Notes: generated by a model not told the origin, from the letters alone. A stretch of 64,000 nucleotides of DNA from Microbacterium sp. SMR1 (GCF_003289625.1 NZ_QMBN01000003.1:186001-250000), one strand, 5' to 3'; shown: positions 8,039 to 17,629, counted from the stretch's first letter. Made by a program: numbers and translations.

Positions 8039-9127
8039 ATGACCACTCATTCCCCCGTGGAATCGATGACCGACGTGCCGTACGCGCTGCGCCGGATCGG
8101 CACGATCATGACCTCCGACGCGAACGATCCGTTCGAAGTCGAAGGCGTGCTCAACCCCGGCACCGCCTGGGGCCCCGATGGTGAGCTGTACCTCTACCCA
8201 CGCATCGTCGCCGAGGGCAACGTGTCGCGCATCGCACGCGCACGCGTCGTAGTCGACGACGGCCAGCCGGTCGCTGTCGAGCGCCTCGGCGTCGTGCTCT
8301 CGCCCGACGAGGGATGGGAGTACGGCGCGAGCAACGCCGGTGTCGAGGACCCGCGCATCACCTTCGTGGCGCCCCTCGGTCTGCACGTGATGACCTACGT
8401 CGCCTACGGCCCGCTCGGTCCGAAGTCAGCCATGGCCGTGTCGACCGACACCGTCACGTGGCGTCGACTCGGGCCCGTGCGGTTCGCGTACCAGCCCGAA
8501 CTCGACTCAGACCTGAACCTGTTCCCCAATAAGGACATCGTGTTCTTCCCGGACGCCGTTCCGGGCCCCGATGGTCGCCCGAGCCTCGCGGTGCTGCACC
8601 GCCCCATGTGGGACCTCGATTGGTTGCGCGACGGCGAAGGGGCGCGCCCTCCGGCGGGGATCGACGACGACCGCCCCTCGATCTGGATCGGCTACATCGA
8701 CCTCGAGGCCGCGACACGCGACCTGTCGACGCTCACCCACATCGAGAAGTCCGAGATGATCGTCGCGCCGGAGGCCTGGTACGAGAGCGCCAAGATCGGC
8801 GCCGGCCCCTCCCCGCTCCGCGTTCCCGAAGGCTGGCTGCTGCTGCACCACGGCGTCTCGGGCGCGCAGCCGAAGGGGTTCGAGCTCGCACACGGCTCGA
8901 AGTACGCAGCGGGCGCCATCATCCTCGACGCGGCGGACCCACGCCGGATCATCGCGCGCTCGTCCGAGCCGCTGCTCGCGCCCGAGGTCGCAGAAGAGGT
9001 GTCGGGCACGCTCGGAAATGTCGTCTTCCCGACGGCCATCGAAACGATCGGCGGGCGCGACTTCGTGTTCTACGGCATGGCCGACTCGTCGATCGGCGTC
9101 GCAGAGCTGCGGCGCACCAACGACTGA
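8039..9127 (+). CDS. Glycoside hydrolase family 130 protein (beta-mannoside phosphorylase-like)
   Basis: 362 residues, no signal peptide, so cytoplasmic. Five-bladed propeller motifs of GH130: NPGTAWGPDGELYLYPR (near 40), GVEDPRITF (near 102), NKDIVFFPD (near 163), GAGPSPLRVPEGWLLLHHGV (near 255) and NVVFPTA near the end. Known: GH130 enzymes phosphorolyse or hydrolyse beta-mannosides; substrate varies by subfamily and cannot be set from motifs alone. Third gene of the LacI-controlled import operon, so it probably processes the imported saccharide. A long hairpin follows. Confidence 0.85.
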   Translation: MTTHSPVESMTDVPYALRRIGTIMTSDANDPFEVEGVLNPGTAWGPDGELYLYPRIVAEGNVSRIARARVVVDDGQPVAVERLGVVLSPDEGWEYGASNAGVEDPRITFVAPLGLHVMTYVAYGPLGPKSAMAVSTDTVTWRRLGPVRFAYQPELDSDLNLFPNKDIVFFPDAVPGPDGRPSLAVLHRPMWDLDWLRDGEGARPPAGIDDDRPSIWIGYIDLEAATRDLSTLTHIEKSEMIVAPEAWYESAKIGAGPSPLRVPEGWLLLHHGVSGAQPKGFELAHGSKYAAGAIILDAADPRRIIARSSEPLLAPEVAEEVSGTLGNVVFPTAIETIGGRDFVFYGMADSSIGVAELRRTND

Positions 9128-9146
9128 TCCGCAGCGCGAACCGAAC

Positions 9147-9196
9147 CACACACGACGGAACCCCCTTCCCACCGGGAGGGGGTTCCGTCGTGTGTG
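9147..9196 (+). terminator. Long terminator hairpin between convergent operons
   Basis: About 23 bp pair across a 4-nt loop: CACACACGACGGAACCCCC at 9147-9165 with the complementary arm at 9178-9196, with T9166-T9167 and two C-G pairs continuing inward. It ends the GH130 operon on + and could also serve the PL8 gene, whose stop is at 9274, on -. Confidence 0.75.
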
Positions 9197-9273
9197 TACT
9201 CAGGCACCCGCGGGTCGGACAGACGAGTGCGGCCGGTACCCCACAGGGCTCCGGCCGCACTGTCGCTCCGGTT

Positions 9274-12200
9274 TCAGGCGCGGTTTCGACGAGCGCCGCG
9301 CACCGCGGCGGCTCCCGCTACCAGCAGCGCCCCGGCGATGCCGATCGCCCACATGACGCCCGCGATCTGCCCGCCCGTAGCCGACAGCTCACCGTCGCGG
9401 TCCAGGTCGCCGGTGGACGGAGGGCCGGCGGGGTCGCCGCCCGAACCGCCGCCGGCGCCGCCATCCGAGCCACCGCCCGTGCCGCCATCCGAGGGCGCAG
9501 CGGCGACCGTGACCACCAGCGACGCGACATCCGTCTCGCCCTGCATCGCGACGAGCGTGTGCTCCCCCGGTGCGACATCGGCAGGCACCGCCGCCCTCAG
9601 CTCGAACGCCCCTTCGGCATCCGCGATGACTGCGCCCAGGTCGACAGGCGTCGAACGCAACTGCACCACGTACTCGGCGCCGCTTTCGAACCCGGTGCCG
9701 ACGACGCTGATCGGCGACCCGGCCCGCACCTCGCCCGACACCGACAGCGTCGGCGTCGCGGGTGCTTCATCGACGAGCAGCCCATCGATCGCCGCGCGGA
9801 GCGCCGCGGCTCGAGCATCCGCCGTCTCCTGCGAGACGCCCGCGGGCGCCCGAAGCAGCTCCTTCGCGGCCTCGAGGGCCGGAAGCAGCGGTTGCCAGCT
9901 TTCGGCGGTGTACCGCGTGCTGTCGAGGGCGTTCGCCTGCTCGACCAGCCTCTGCAACTCCGCGGTCGAGATGGCGATGCTTACGCTCGACCACACCGGC
10001 TCGTCGCCGTTGGCGTGCAGCAGCAGCACCGACGTCGACCCCGACCGGCCCGTTGTCAGGTCGAACTCGATCCGGCCGTCGGCCGCCACGCGGGCGTCAC
10101 CGTCGACTGTCGCGACCGCAGCGTCGAGCGGGTACGCCGAGAACGTGTCATCGCCGTCGAGCGGGGTGATGGATGCCGCGACCACCGCGGTGCTGTCCGC
10201 CTCGACGGTCACCGACTCGGTCAGCGACGCGAAGTTGTACCCGCCGTACAGCTCGAGCTCGAAGATCGACATGCCGTAACGAGTGACGGGCAGCCCCTCA
10301 ACACGCACGTAGCGCACTTCGGTGTCGGCGAAATCGACGACGTTGCGCAGCTCGGCCGATGTCTTCTGCACCCGCGCGAGCTCGCTCCACGTCGCGCCGT
10401 CGATCGATCCCTGCACACGGTAGTCGTTCGACGTCGCCGCCTCCCACGTGATGACCGCCTGGTTGACCGTGCGCTCAGCGCCCAGGTCGACCTGCAGCCA
10501 GCGCGGAGTCGTATACGGCGCGTTCTGCCGCAGCGACGCCCACCGGGTCGTCGTGTTGCCGTCGGTCGCGTACTGAGCGGCGAGGGCATCGCTGAACTGC
10601 GAGTCGGCTGTCGTGTCCTTGCCGAGGGCGAGATTCTCGCGCCCTGCGGGCGCTGCGTTCGCCGAGACGATCAGGTCATCGGGGAACACCTCGAACTCCC
10701 ACAGCGAAACGCCGTATTGCGAGGCACTGCGCGCCGACGCCTGCATCCGGACGTACCGGGCGTCTGCGTCGATCTCGAGCACGTCGACGCCCCCGTCGCT
10801 GCCGGCTTCCGGGGTGGTGTAGACATCACGCCACGACGCGGCGTCATCGGAGACCTGGATGCGGTAGCGGGTCGCGTACGACGCCTCCCACCAGAGCCGC
10901 ACCGCTCCGATCGGCTGCACCGACCCCAGGTCGACCTGCGTCCATGCGGTGTCCGACAGGTTCGAGCTCCACCGGGTGGCCATGTTGCCGTCGGTGATGC
11001 TCCCGATCGCGCTGCCTCCCGACGCGGTCACCGACCGGCCGAGGGCGATGTTGCGCGTCGAGCTGACCTCGAACTCTGCGACGCCGTACGACCCGTCGCC
11101 GACGCTTTCGAGCATCAGCAGGCGCACGTATGTGGCCGCCTGCGGCGCGAACTCGACCGCATCCGTACCACCGTCGCCGTCCTGCACGACCCGCTGATCG
11201 ACCCAGGTGCGGCCGTCGAGAGATGTCTGCAGCAGGTAGCGCTCGGCCGCGGCATCCTCCCACTCGATCGTGACCCCTGTGACGAATGACCCGACCCCGA
11301 CATCGGCGGTGAGCCACTGCACACCGGCCTCGCTCGATCGCCACGCCGTGCCGGCGTCACCATCGCCCGCGAACGCGGCGTCGGACCCGGCCGCCGTGCT
11401 GCTGGCGCTGAATGGCGACGCAGCGCCGCCCTCGGAATTGGTCAGCGGCGCGGTCACCGTCTGCCCCAGATAGGCGCCCGAACCGAGCGCGAACGTGCCG
11501 CGCTGGCTCGTCTCTGCGCCGATGAGGTCCACCCGCACCAGGAGCGCCGGCTTGTCAGGGTTGGCGAGGCTGACGACCGGAGAGTCGCCCGACTCGTCGA
11601 GGATGACGATCGCGGGCTGGTCGACGCGCAGCACGCGTCCGTCGCCGAGATCGAGGTCACCGGCTTCGTAGAACGTGGCCATCGTGCGCTCGAGCCCTGC
11701 GTGGCGCACCGCCTGCACCGACGCGTCATTGCGCAGCGTCTCGACTGCGGGGGCGGCGGCATACGCGGCGACCTCGCCGGGGCCGGCCGCCGGCAGGACC
11801 GTGTACTCGTAGCTCGCATCCGTCGGCCGCACGCCGTGATCGAAGTAGAGCGTGAATGCGTCTCGCTCGACGACGTCTTCACCCACCCAGCTGCCGCTCT
11901 GCAGCTGGCGTGAGACACGCAGCGAGCCGTCGTCCGGCACGACGTAGCCGACCTGGTCGTTGTAGGCCCAGCGGGCGCCGTCGAGCGGCTGGTCGGCCGT
12001 GCCGGCCTCGATCGCCTCGCCGCCTACCGAGGCGTTCGGCTTCGCGGACGCCTGGTTCACGACCGTGTGCACGGCGCCGTCCGACGTCGACCGGATGCCG
12101 GCGCCCAGGGCAACCATCTCGTCGTCGAAGTAGTAGTAGCTCTTGCTCGCCTTCGACGACGAGCGATCGAGCGTGTACACGCTCGCACCGTACGTGCCGT

Positions 12201-13587
12201 CGGAGACACCGCCGGTGAAGCTGCCGCCGTTGCCGACGCGCCCGTTCGTGCCGCGCGTCTGTTCCTTGACGTAGGGAGCGGTAACTCCCGGGTAATGGAA
12301 CCAGTCGAAGGCGGGCCCGAGCTCGAGGTACTCGCGACCGGTCACCTGGATCGCGGTCGCGCCGGCGGAGTTCCAGTACACCTCGTTGCCGACTGCGGGA
12401 CGGAACGTCGACCGGTACTCGGCTCCGACCGTGCGGCTGGAGTTCAGACGGGTGAAGATGCCGTAGTCATCGCGCAGCTGCGACGAGAACTCCGAGCGCC
12501 AGAAGTACTTGTTTCCGGTTACTCCGTTCCCGACCGCCTGCCCGCGGATATTGGCCGCGAGATCGCGGTACGCGGTGGCGTACAGGGCGTCGGTGCGCAC
12601 CATCTGATCGAGCGGCTCGAGGAACTCGGCGGCGTAGCCGGTGACGCCGTCGACCGTCTTGGGCGGACGGTAGCCGAGATACAGCATCCCGACCTCGCCG
12701 CGGATCATCCATCGAGTGCCGTTGATGATGTAGAACGCGATCGTGTCGAGCTGTTCCCGGGTGAAGCCGAGGCTCGTCCCGCGTGCGGCATCCGCCCAGA
12801 TCGCGACGTTGGTGAAGAGGGCCATGCCGTAGCCCTCGCTGTACAGCTGGGCCTCGTGTGCCCAGAAGCTCGCATCGGGCTGCACCGCTTCGTTGACGTC
12901 ACCGGACTCGTCGACTTCGACCGTCTCGACCATCGTGGCGAACCCGGCGGTGATGTCCTCGAAGTTGCGGGTCGACACCGCCTCGAAGAGGTAGTTGGTC
13001 GTGCGCCACGCACCGTTCGCGCCGACGGGGTCGAGCTTGCCGGTGTTGTGCTCCTGCGCCGCGTCGAACGCCTCGCCCGACAGCTCATCACCCACGAAGA
13101 CTGCTATGCGGCCCATCACCATCGACTCGCCGATCTCGGTCTCCCACCAGTTCTGGTTGCCGGGGTCGACCCGATCCCAGTGCACGAGGGCGCGATCGAG
13201 AGCTGCTATCAGTTCAGGGTCCTCGAACCCGGGGGCATCGGGCGACCGGTAGGCCTGCGCCATCGCGAGCATGCGGTACAGGGCGATGTAGGCGGACCAC
13301 GTCGAGCCGTTCGCGGAACTCGTGCGGTCGGCGTAGTTCACGTCCGCCCACGAACCGTCCTCGTTCTGCGAGGCGGCGTACTCCTGGGCCTCCGACGCGC
13401 GCGCGAGGAAGATGCCGTTGGCGATGATGATGTCATCGCCCTGCCCCAGGTAGTAGTCCTGCAGGCGGCTGACGATCGTGTCGACGTCGTCGTCGAGGGT
13501 GGCAGCAGCCGCCGGCGGAGCGATGAGGGCGCCGGCGCCGAGCACCAGGGCGGTGATGGTCGCGGCGAGCGCGGTAAGGGATCTCAA
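9274..13587 (-). CDS. Secreted, wall-anchored polysaccharide lyase family 8 protein with three F5/8-type C domains
   Basis: 1437 residues. Signal peptide 1-28; PL8 alpha/alpha-toroid about 30-340 with NWWETEIG (146-153) and probable catalytic Asn191, His244 and Tyr253 (the His-to-Tyr +9 spacing matches PL8 lyases); beta-sandwich domains to about 720; three discoidin/CBM32-like domains at about 722-846, 847-976 and 983-1116; a FIVAR-like helical domain near 1210-1275; an Ig-like domain; a Gly/Ser-rich stretch; and a C-terminal LSATG, hydrophobic helix and RRNRA tail resembling a sortase signal. Known: PL8 enzymes act on hyaluronan, chondroitin or xanthan by beta-elimination. Downstream of the solute-binding gene, so LacI-controlled. 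Substrate unknown; xanthan-like is a guess. Confidence 0.88.
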   Translation of the reverse strand: MRSLTALAATITALVLGAGALIAPPAAAATLDDDVDTIVSRLQDYYLGQGDDIIIANGIFLARASEAQEYAASQNEDGSWADVNYADRTSSANGSTWSAYIALYRMLAMAQAYRSPDAPGFEDPELIAALDRALVHWDRVDPGNQNWWETEIGESMVMGRIAVFVGDELSGEAFDAAQEHNTGKLDPVGANGAWRTTNYLFEAVSTRNFEDITAGFATMVETVEVDESGDVNEAVQPDASFWAHEAQLYSEGYGMALFTNVAIWADAARGTSLGFTREQLDTIAFYIINGTRWMIRGEVGMLYLGYRPPKTVDGVTGYAAEFLEPLDQMVRTDALYATAYRDLAANIRGQAVGNGVTGNKYFWRSEFSSQLRDDYGIFTRLNSSRTVGAEYRSTFRPAVGNEVYWNSAGATAIQVTGREYLELGPAFDWFHYPGVTAPYVKEQTRGTNGRVGNGGSFTGGVSDGTYGASVYTLDRSSSKASKSYYYFDDEMVALGAGIRSTSDGAVHTVVNQASAKPNASVGGEAIEAGTADQPLDGARWAYNDQVGYVVPDDGSLRVSRQLQSGSWVGEDVVERDAFTLYFDHGVRPTDASYEYTVLPAAGPGEVAAYAAAPAVETLRNDASVQAVRHAGLERTMATFYEAGDLDLGDGRVLRVDQPAIVILDESGDSPVVSLANPDKPALLVRVDLIGAETSQRGTFALGSGAYLGQTVTAPLTNSEGGAASPFSASSTAAGSDAAFAGDGDAGTAWRSSEAGVQWLTADVGVGSFVTGVTIEWEDAAAERYLLQTSLDGRTWVDQRVVQDGDGGTDAVEFAPQAATYVRLLMLESVGDGSYGVAEFEVSSTRNIALGRSVTASGGSAIGSITDGNMATRWSSNLSDTAWTQVDLGSVQPIGAVRLWWEASYATRYRIQVSDDAASWRDVYTTPEAGSDGGVDVLEIDADARYVRMQASARSASQYGVSLWEFEVFPDDLIVSANAAPAGRENLALGKDTTADSQFSDALAAQYATDGNTTTRWASLRQNAPYTTPRWLQVDLGAERTVNQAVITWEAATSNDYRVQGSIDGATWSELARVQKTSAELRNVVDFADTEVRYVRVEGLPVTRYGMSIFELELYGGYNFASLTESVTVEADSTAVVAASITPLDGDDTFSAYPLDAAVATVDGDARVAADGRIEFDLTTGRSGSTSVLLLHANGDEPVWSSVSIAISTAELQRLVEQANALDSTRYTAESWQPLLPALEAAKELLRAPAGVSQETADARAAALRAAIDGLLVDEAPATPTLSVSGEVRAGSPISVVGTGFESGAEYVVQLRSTPVDLGAVIADAEGAFELRAAVPADVAPGEHTLVAMQGETDVASLVVTVAAAPSDGGTGGGSDGGAGGGSGGDPAGPPSTGDLDRDGELSATGGQIAGVMWAIGIAGALLVAGAAAVRGARRNRA

Positions 13588-13689
13588 GACGGCTCCTTCG
13601 GCCTGACGGGCGCAGTGGAGCGTCGGTACGCAGCACTGCGGAGATGGGGATGATGCAGGACGGCACGAACACCGTCGACGGAACGGAAA

Positions 13690-13719
13690 GGCCGGGCGGA
13701 GGACACCCTCCGCCCGGCC
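13690..13719 (-). terminator. Intercistronic hairpin between solute-binding and lyase genes
   Basis: GGCCGGGCGGAGG (13690-13702) pairs perfectly with CCTCCGCCCGGCC (13707-13719) around ACAC. On the minus strand it lies just after the solute-binding stop and is followed by CTTTCCG. It would partially terminate or stabilise the upstream message, giving more binding protein than lyase (inference). Confidence 0.65.
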
Positions 13720-13725
13720 CGGGAA

Positions 13726-15030
13726 TCAGCCCTGCGAGGCGAGCTGGTCGATCGTGTCGGCTGCGCTCTGCATGGTCTCGTCGAGATCGGCGCTGCCGGT
13801 CTGCACCGCTGCGCCCCAGGCATCGCGGAAGGTCTGCCAGATCTCCGACGCGTTCGCGATGTTCGGCACGTCGACCGTCAGCGGCACCTCTTCGGCGAAG
13901 GTGGCGAGCAGCGGGTCACCGGCGAGATAGTCGGCGGCGACCTCGGTCAGGTCGGTGCGGATCGGGAACTGCCCCGTCGTCTCGAGCAGCGCCAGGTCGT
14001 TGTCTGCGTTCATCGAGAACTGGGTGAAGTCCCACGCGGTCTGCTTGTTCTCGCACGAGGAGTAGATGCCCACGTTCTTCGAGTCGCCGAACGTGTACGT
14101 CTCCTCGAGCGGAATGCCGTCGGCCGTGGGCAGCGGCACCACTCCGAACTCGACCTTGCCCTCGAACTGCGCGGCGCCCCAGGGCCCCGCGATACCCATC
14201 GCGGCGACGCCGTCGGCGAACGGGCCGGCCCAGGCGTCGCCGGAGTAGGCCTCGGCCGACGAGTAGCCCTCGGCATAGAGCGTCTTCCAGAACTCGAGCG
14301 TCTCGAGTCCCTCCGGGCTCGTGAACGTTGCTGCTCCGTCAGCTACGAGCTGCTCACCGCCCGAGTTGGCCAGGAAGAAGGGGTAGAAGTCGAACAGGGC
14401 GTTCGTGTAGTCACCGGATGCCGGCGGGTACAGCGCGAAGTCCGCCGAACCCGCGGTCTTGATCGCCGCCGCGGCGGCCAGCACGTCGTCGTACGTCGAC
14501 AGGCTGGGGTTCTCGGCATCCAATCCGGCCTGGGCGAAGGCCGTCTTGTTGTAGTAGAGCATGAACGGATTCGCCTTCCAGGGCACCTGGTACAGGTCAC
14601 CGTCGGGCGAACGGAATCCGTCTGCGGCATCGCCCGAACGCTCGGTGATGAATGACTCACCGTCGTCGAACGTCTTCGAGATGTTGACCAGACCGCCCTG
14701 CTTCTGGAACGCGGGTACCGCAGCGGGCGCCGTGTTGTAGACGAGGCACGGCGTGTTGCCCGCGGTGATGGCGGCCGCGATCGCGTCTTCGGAAGACTTG
14801 CCCGAGGGGATGGCCTCGGCGGTCACCTGCGCGTCGGGGTTCTCGGCGTTCCACGCGTCGACGACGGCCTCAGCCCACGCGATCTCCTGCTCGTTGGTCG
14901 AGTACCAGATCTTGATCGGGCCTTCGGTCAGCTCAGAGCCTGAGCCGGGACCGGTTCCGCCACCTGCACAGGCGGTGAGCGGCAGGGCGACGGCGACGAG
15001 TGCGGCGGCCGCGACAACGGAACGCTTCAT
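13726..15030 (-). CDS. ABC sugar transporter solute-binding lipoprotein (MalE-type)
   Basis: 434 residues. Lipoprotein signal with lipobox LPLTAC (Cys21) and a Gly/Ser spacer. Family-1 extracellular binding-protein features: IKIWYSTNEQEIAWAEAVV, VPWKANPFMLYYNKTAF, GVAAMGIAGPWGAAQF, FPIRTDLTE and EIWQTFRDAWGAAVQ. It would deliver saccharides to the two permeases at 6.1-8.0 kb, from which it is separated by the GH130 and lyase genes. The promoter carries the same operator as the permease operon. An AAGGAG Shine-Dalgarno precedes the ATG. Confidence 0.92.
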   Translation of the reverse strand: MKRSVVAAAALVAVALPLTACAGGGTGPGSGSELTEGPIKIWYSTNEQEIAWAEAVVDAWNAENPDAQVTAEAIPSGKSSEDAIAAAITAGNTPCLVYNTAPAAVPAFQKQGGLVNISKTFDDGESFITERSGDAADGFRSPDGDLYQVPWKANPFMLYYNKTAFAQAGLDAENPSLSTYDDVLAAAAAIKTAGSADFALYPPASGDYTNALFDFYPFFLANSGGEQLVADGAATFTSPEGLETLEFWKTLYAEGYSSAEAYSGDAWAGPFADGVAAMGIAGPWGAAQFEGKVEFGVVPLPTADGIPLEETYTFGDSKNVGIYSSCENKQTAWDFTQFSMNADNDLALLETTGQFPIRTDLTEVAADYLAGDPLLATFAEEVPLTVDVPNIANASEIWQTFRDAWGAAVQTGSADLDETMQSAADTIDQLASQG

Positions 15031-15208
15031 TGCGCGCTAACTCCTTCGTATGGCGCTGCCCGCGTCAGCGACGGAACTTCACTGTGATGCGGCTCCCGAT
15101 GCGGTCATCGGCGACGACTTCGGCACGCCGGAACGAGTTCGAAGTCGCGTCCTGCCACGATTCACGCGTGCGGGCCGCGTTCGTCGTGACGGTGGATGCT
15201 GCACTCCT

Positions 15209-15238
15209 AGTAAACCGGTTTGGTCGGGGACATGTCAA
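15209..15238 (-). promoter_or_regulatory. Promoter and LacI operator of the solute-binding/lyase operon
   Basis: Minus strand: -35 TTGACA (15233-15238), 18-nt spacer, -10 TTTACT (15209-15214), with AAACCGGTTT (15212-15221) overlapping the -10. Same architecture and a shared 15-mer with the site at 6.07 kb. Confidence 0.8.
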
Positions 15239-15475
15239 GGCGCAATACACCTTCTCGCACGGCAACTAAAACGGTCTATCCCGACCATGCCGGCGCACCC
15301 GCAGCACAGGTTCCCCCCGGTCGATTCGCCAGGATCTGCGCATGCCGGAGGCCCAGGATCCACCGTTCGTGGCGACTCGACGATCGGGGCACCCCGCAAC
15401 CCCCTTTCGACCGCATCCGCTCCCCCGTAGCGTCGGCCGCATCCCCACGACGATGCGAACCATACGGAGGACGCG

Positions 15476-17131
15476 ATGACCGATGTATCGAACCAGGGCC
15501 CGGCTGAGGGCGACGACCGTCCCGAGCTGACGACCCGACAGGGACACCCCGTCTACGACAACCAGAATCAGCGGACGGTCGGAGCTCGCGGGCCGGCGAC
15601 GCTGGAGAACTACCACTTCCTCGAGAAGATCAGCCACTTCGACCGCGAGCGCATCCCCGAGCGGGTCGTGCACGCGCGCGGCTTCGTCGCTTTCGGCTAC
15701 TTCGAGGCGACCGGGATGTGGGGCGACGAGCCCATCTCGCAGTTCACGCGCGCGAAGCTCTTCCAGGAGCCGGGCAAGCGCACCGACCTCGCCGTCCGGT
15801 TCTCGACCGTCATCGGCGGACGCGATTCGTCGGAGGCGGCGCGCGACCCGCGCGGCTTCGCCGTGAAGTTCTACACCGAAGACGGCAACTGGGATCTCGT
15901 CGGCAATAACCTCGGTGTCTTCTTCATCCGTGACGCGATCAAGTTCCCCGACGTCATCCACTCGCTCAAGCCCGACCCGATCACTTTCCGGCAGGAGCCG
16001 GCGCGCATCTTCGACTTCATGTCGCAGACGCCCGAGTCGATGCACATGCTCGTGAACCTCTTCAGTCCCCGCGGCATCCCGGCGAACTATCGCACCCAGC
16101 AGGGTTTCGGGGTCAACACCTACAAATGGGTCAATGAGCACGGCGAGACGAAGCTGGTCAAGTACCACTGGATCCCCTCCGTCGGCGTCAGCTCGATGAC
16201 CGAAGCGGATGCCGCCGCCGTGCAAGCCGGTGATCTCGGTCACGCATCCCGCGATATGTACGAGGCGATCGAGCGCGGCGAGTATCCCGAATGGGAGCTC
16301 CAGGTGCAGATGATGGACGACCACGACCACCCCGAGCTCGATTTCGACCCGCTCGACGACACGAAGGTGTGGCCCGAGAACGAGTTCCCGCCGCGTGTCG
16401 TCGGCAAGATGGTGCTCAATCGGAACGTGTCGAACTTCTTCGCCGAGAACGAGCAGATCTCGTTCGGCACCGGCGTCCTCGTCGACGGCCTCGACTTCTC
16501 CGACGACAAGATGCTGGTAGGGCGCACCTTCTCGTACTCCGACACTCAGCGCTACCGCGTCGGTCCGAATTACCTGCAGCTGCCGGTCAATTCCCCGAAG
16601 AACGCCTCGGTGGCGACGAACCTCCGCGATGGACAGATGGCGTACCACGTCGACAACGGCGGTGAGAATCCCCACGTCAACTACGAGCCGTCCATCACCG
16701 GCGGGCTCCGCGAAGCCCAGTACCCGACCCACGACGAGCAGGGGCCGGAGATCGTGGGGCGGCTGACGCGCAAGCGGATCCCCCGGACGAACGACTACAC
16801 GCAGGCCGGACAGCGGTACCTGCTGATGGAGGACTGGGAGCGCGATGACCTCGTGGCGAACTTCGTCGACCTGATCGGACAGGCCGCTCGCCCCGTCCAA
16901 GAGCGGATGCTCTGGCACTTCTACATGGTGGAGGACGACCTCGGCCGTCGCGTCGGCGAGGGCTTGGGAATCACGCTGGAGGAAATCAAGGACCTGCCGC
17001 CTCTGCAGTCGCAAACGCTCAGCGAGGACGAGCTCGAGCGACTGCGCAATCTCGGGCACAACGGCTCTCGCGACGTGGCGGGTCTTCAGATGACTCATTG
17101 CGTTCCCAATGCGCGCGCACAGGTGGCCTGA
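15476..17131 (+). CDS. katA: Monofunctional haem catalase
   Basis: 551 residues. Distal His66 in [15 protein letters not shown], distal Asn in [13 protein letters not shown], proximal haem Tyr in [17 protein letters not shown]; all catalytic landmarks of clade-type catalases are present. ATG with CGGAGG 5 nt upstream. Converts hydrogen peroxide to water and oxygen in the cytosol. The preceding 237 nt (15239-15475) contain its promoter region but no motif I can name; no regulator gene adjoins it. Confidence 0.95.
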   Translation: MTDVSNQGPAEGDDRPELTTRQGHPVYDNQNQRTVGARGPATLENYHFLEKISHFDRERIPERVVHARGFVAFGYFEATGMWGDEPISQFTRAKLFQEPGKRTDLAVRFSTVIGGRDSSEAARDPRGFAVKFYTEDGNWDLVGNNLGVFFIRDAIKFPDVIHSLKPDPITFRQEPARIFDFMSQTPESMHMLVNLFSPRGIPANYRTQQGFGVNTYKWVNEHGETKLVKYHWIPSVGVSSMTEADAAAVQAGDLGHASRDMYEAIERGEYPEWELQVQMMDDHDHPELDFDPLDDTKVWPENEFPPRVVGKMVLNRNVSNFFAENEQISFGTGVLVDGLDFSDDKMLVGRTFSYSDTQRYRVGPNYLQLPVNSPKNASVATNLRDGQMAYHVDNGGENPHVNYEPSITGGLREAQYPTHDEQGPEIVGRLTRKRIPRTNDYTQAGQRYLLMEDWERDDLVANFVDLIGQAARPVQERMLWHFYMVEDDLGRRVGEGLGITLEEIKDLPPLQSQTLSEDELERLRNLGHNGSRDVAGLQMTHCVPNARAQVA

Positions 17132-17195
17132 GCATCAGATAGCCACGACACGAAATACTGCGGTCACGTGGTGATGCAGAACGCCGTCAAACCGT

Positions 17196-17211
17196 TAATA
17201 TGTCAGCCATG
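17196..17211 (+). promoter_or_regulatory. Leaderless-type promoter of lsr2
   Basis: TAATAT (17196-17201) lies 7 nt before the ATG at 17209; no Shine-Dalgarno is visible. The ATG inside the -10 (17200) is in frame but would not be transcribed, so 17209 is the probable start. Confidence 0.55.
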
Positions 17212-17550
17212 GCCCGCAAACAAATCACCCAGCTCATCGACGATCTCGACGGAACCGTTCTCGAGAGCGGCGAAGGAAAGCAGATCACCTTCTCCATCGA
17301 GGGACGCGCTTACGAGATCGACCTCTCCGACGATAACGCCGAGAAGTTCTACAAGGCGCTGGCACCGTTCGTGGATGTCGCTCGCTCGATCCGCGCGAAC
17401 ACGCCTTCGCGTTCGCGCTCCTCGCGCGCGAACAAGAGCGACCTCGATCTGACGGCCGTCCGTGAATGGGCGCGTTCGAACGGTCACACCGTCAACGAGC
17501 GCGGCCGTGTTCCGGCAGCCGTGATCGAGGCGTACCGCGCCGCGAACTGA
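17209..17550 (+). CDS. lsr2: Lsr2 nucleoid-associated protein / xenogeneic silencer
   Basis: 113 residues from [16 protein letters not shown], matching the normal Lsr2 length. The N-terminal dimerisation/oligomerisation region is followed by a linker rich in Ser/Arg and the C-terminal DNA-binding domain with the RGR minor-groove motif ([14 protein letters not shown]). Known: binds AT-rich DNA and represses horizontally acquired genes, the actinobacterial counterpart of H-NS. Monocistronic, with its own terminator. Confidence 0.95.
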   Translation: MARKQITQLIDDLDGTVLESGEGKQITFSIEGRAYEIDLSDDNAEKFYKALAPFVDVARSIRANTPSRSRSSRANKSDLDLTAVREWARSNGHTVNERGRVPAAVIEAYRAAN

Positions 17551-17566
17551 CCCCATTCCATCGCAG

Positions 17567-17600
17567 AAATGGCTCAGGCACCTCCAGGCCTGAGCCATTT
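17567..17600 (+). terminator. Terminator of lsr2
   Basis: AAATGGCTCAGGC (17567-17579) pairs perfectly with GCCTGAGCCATTT (17588-17600), followed by CTCGTTCTCC. Confidence 0.8.
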
Positions 17601-17629
17601 CTCGTTCTCCTCGATGGACGGAGGATCCC

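Noticed and set aside
8608..11289. An 893-codon open frame on + across the GH130/lyase boundary
   Set aside because: Antisense to the PL8 gene and out of frame with GH130; composition is Arg/Ala/Pro-rich as expected from high-GC shadow frames, with no domain.
12067..13653. A 528-codon open frame on + opposite the lyase N-terminal half
   Set aside because: The minus-strand frame carries signal peptide and catalytic motifs; this one has none.
15266..17098. A 610-codon open frame on - opposite catalase
   Set aside because: It is a shadow of the perfectly conserved catalase; no motif and no start signals.
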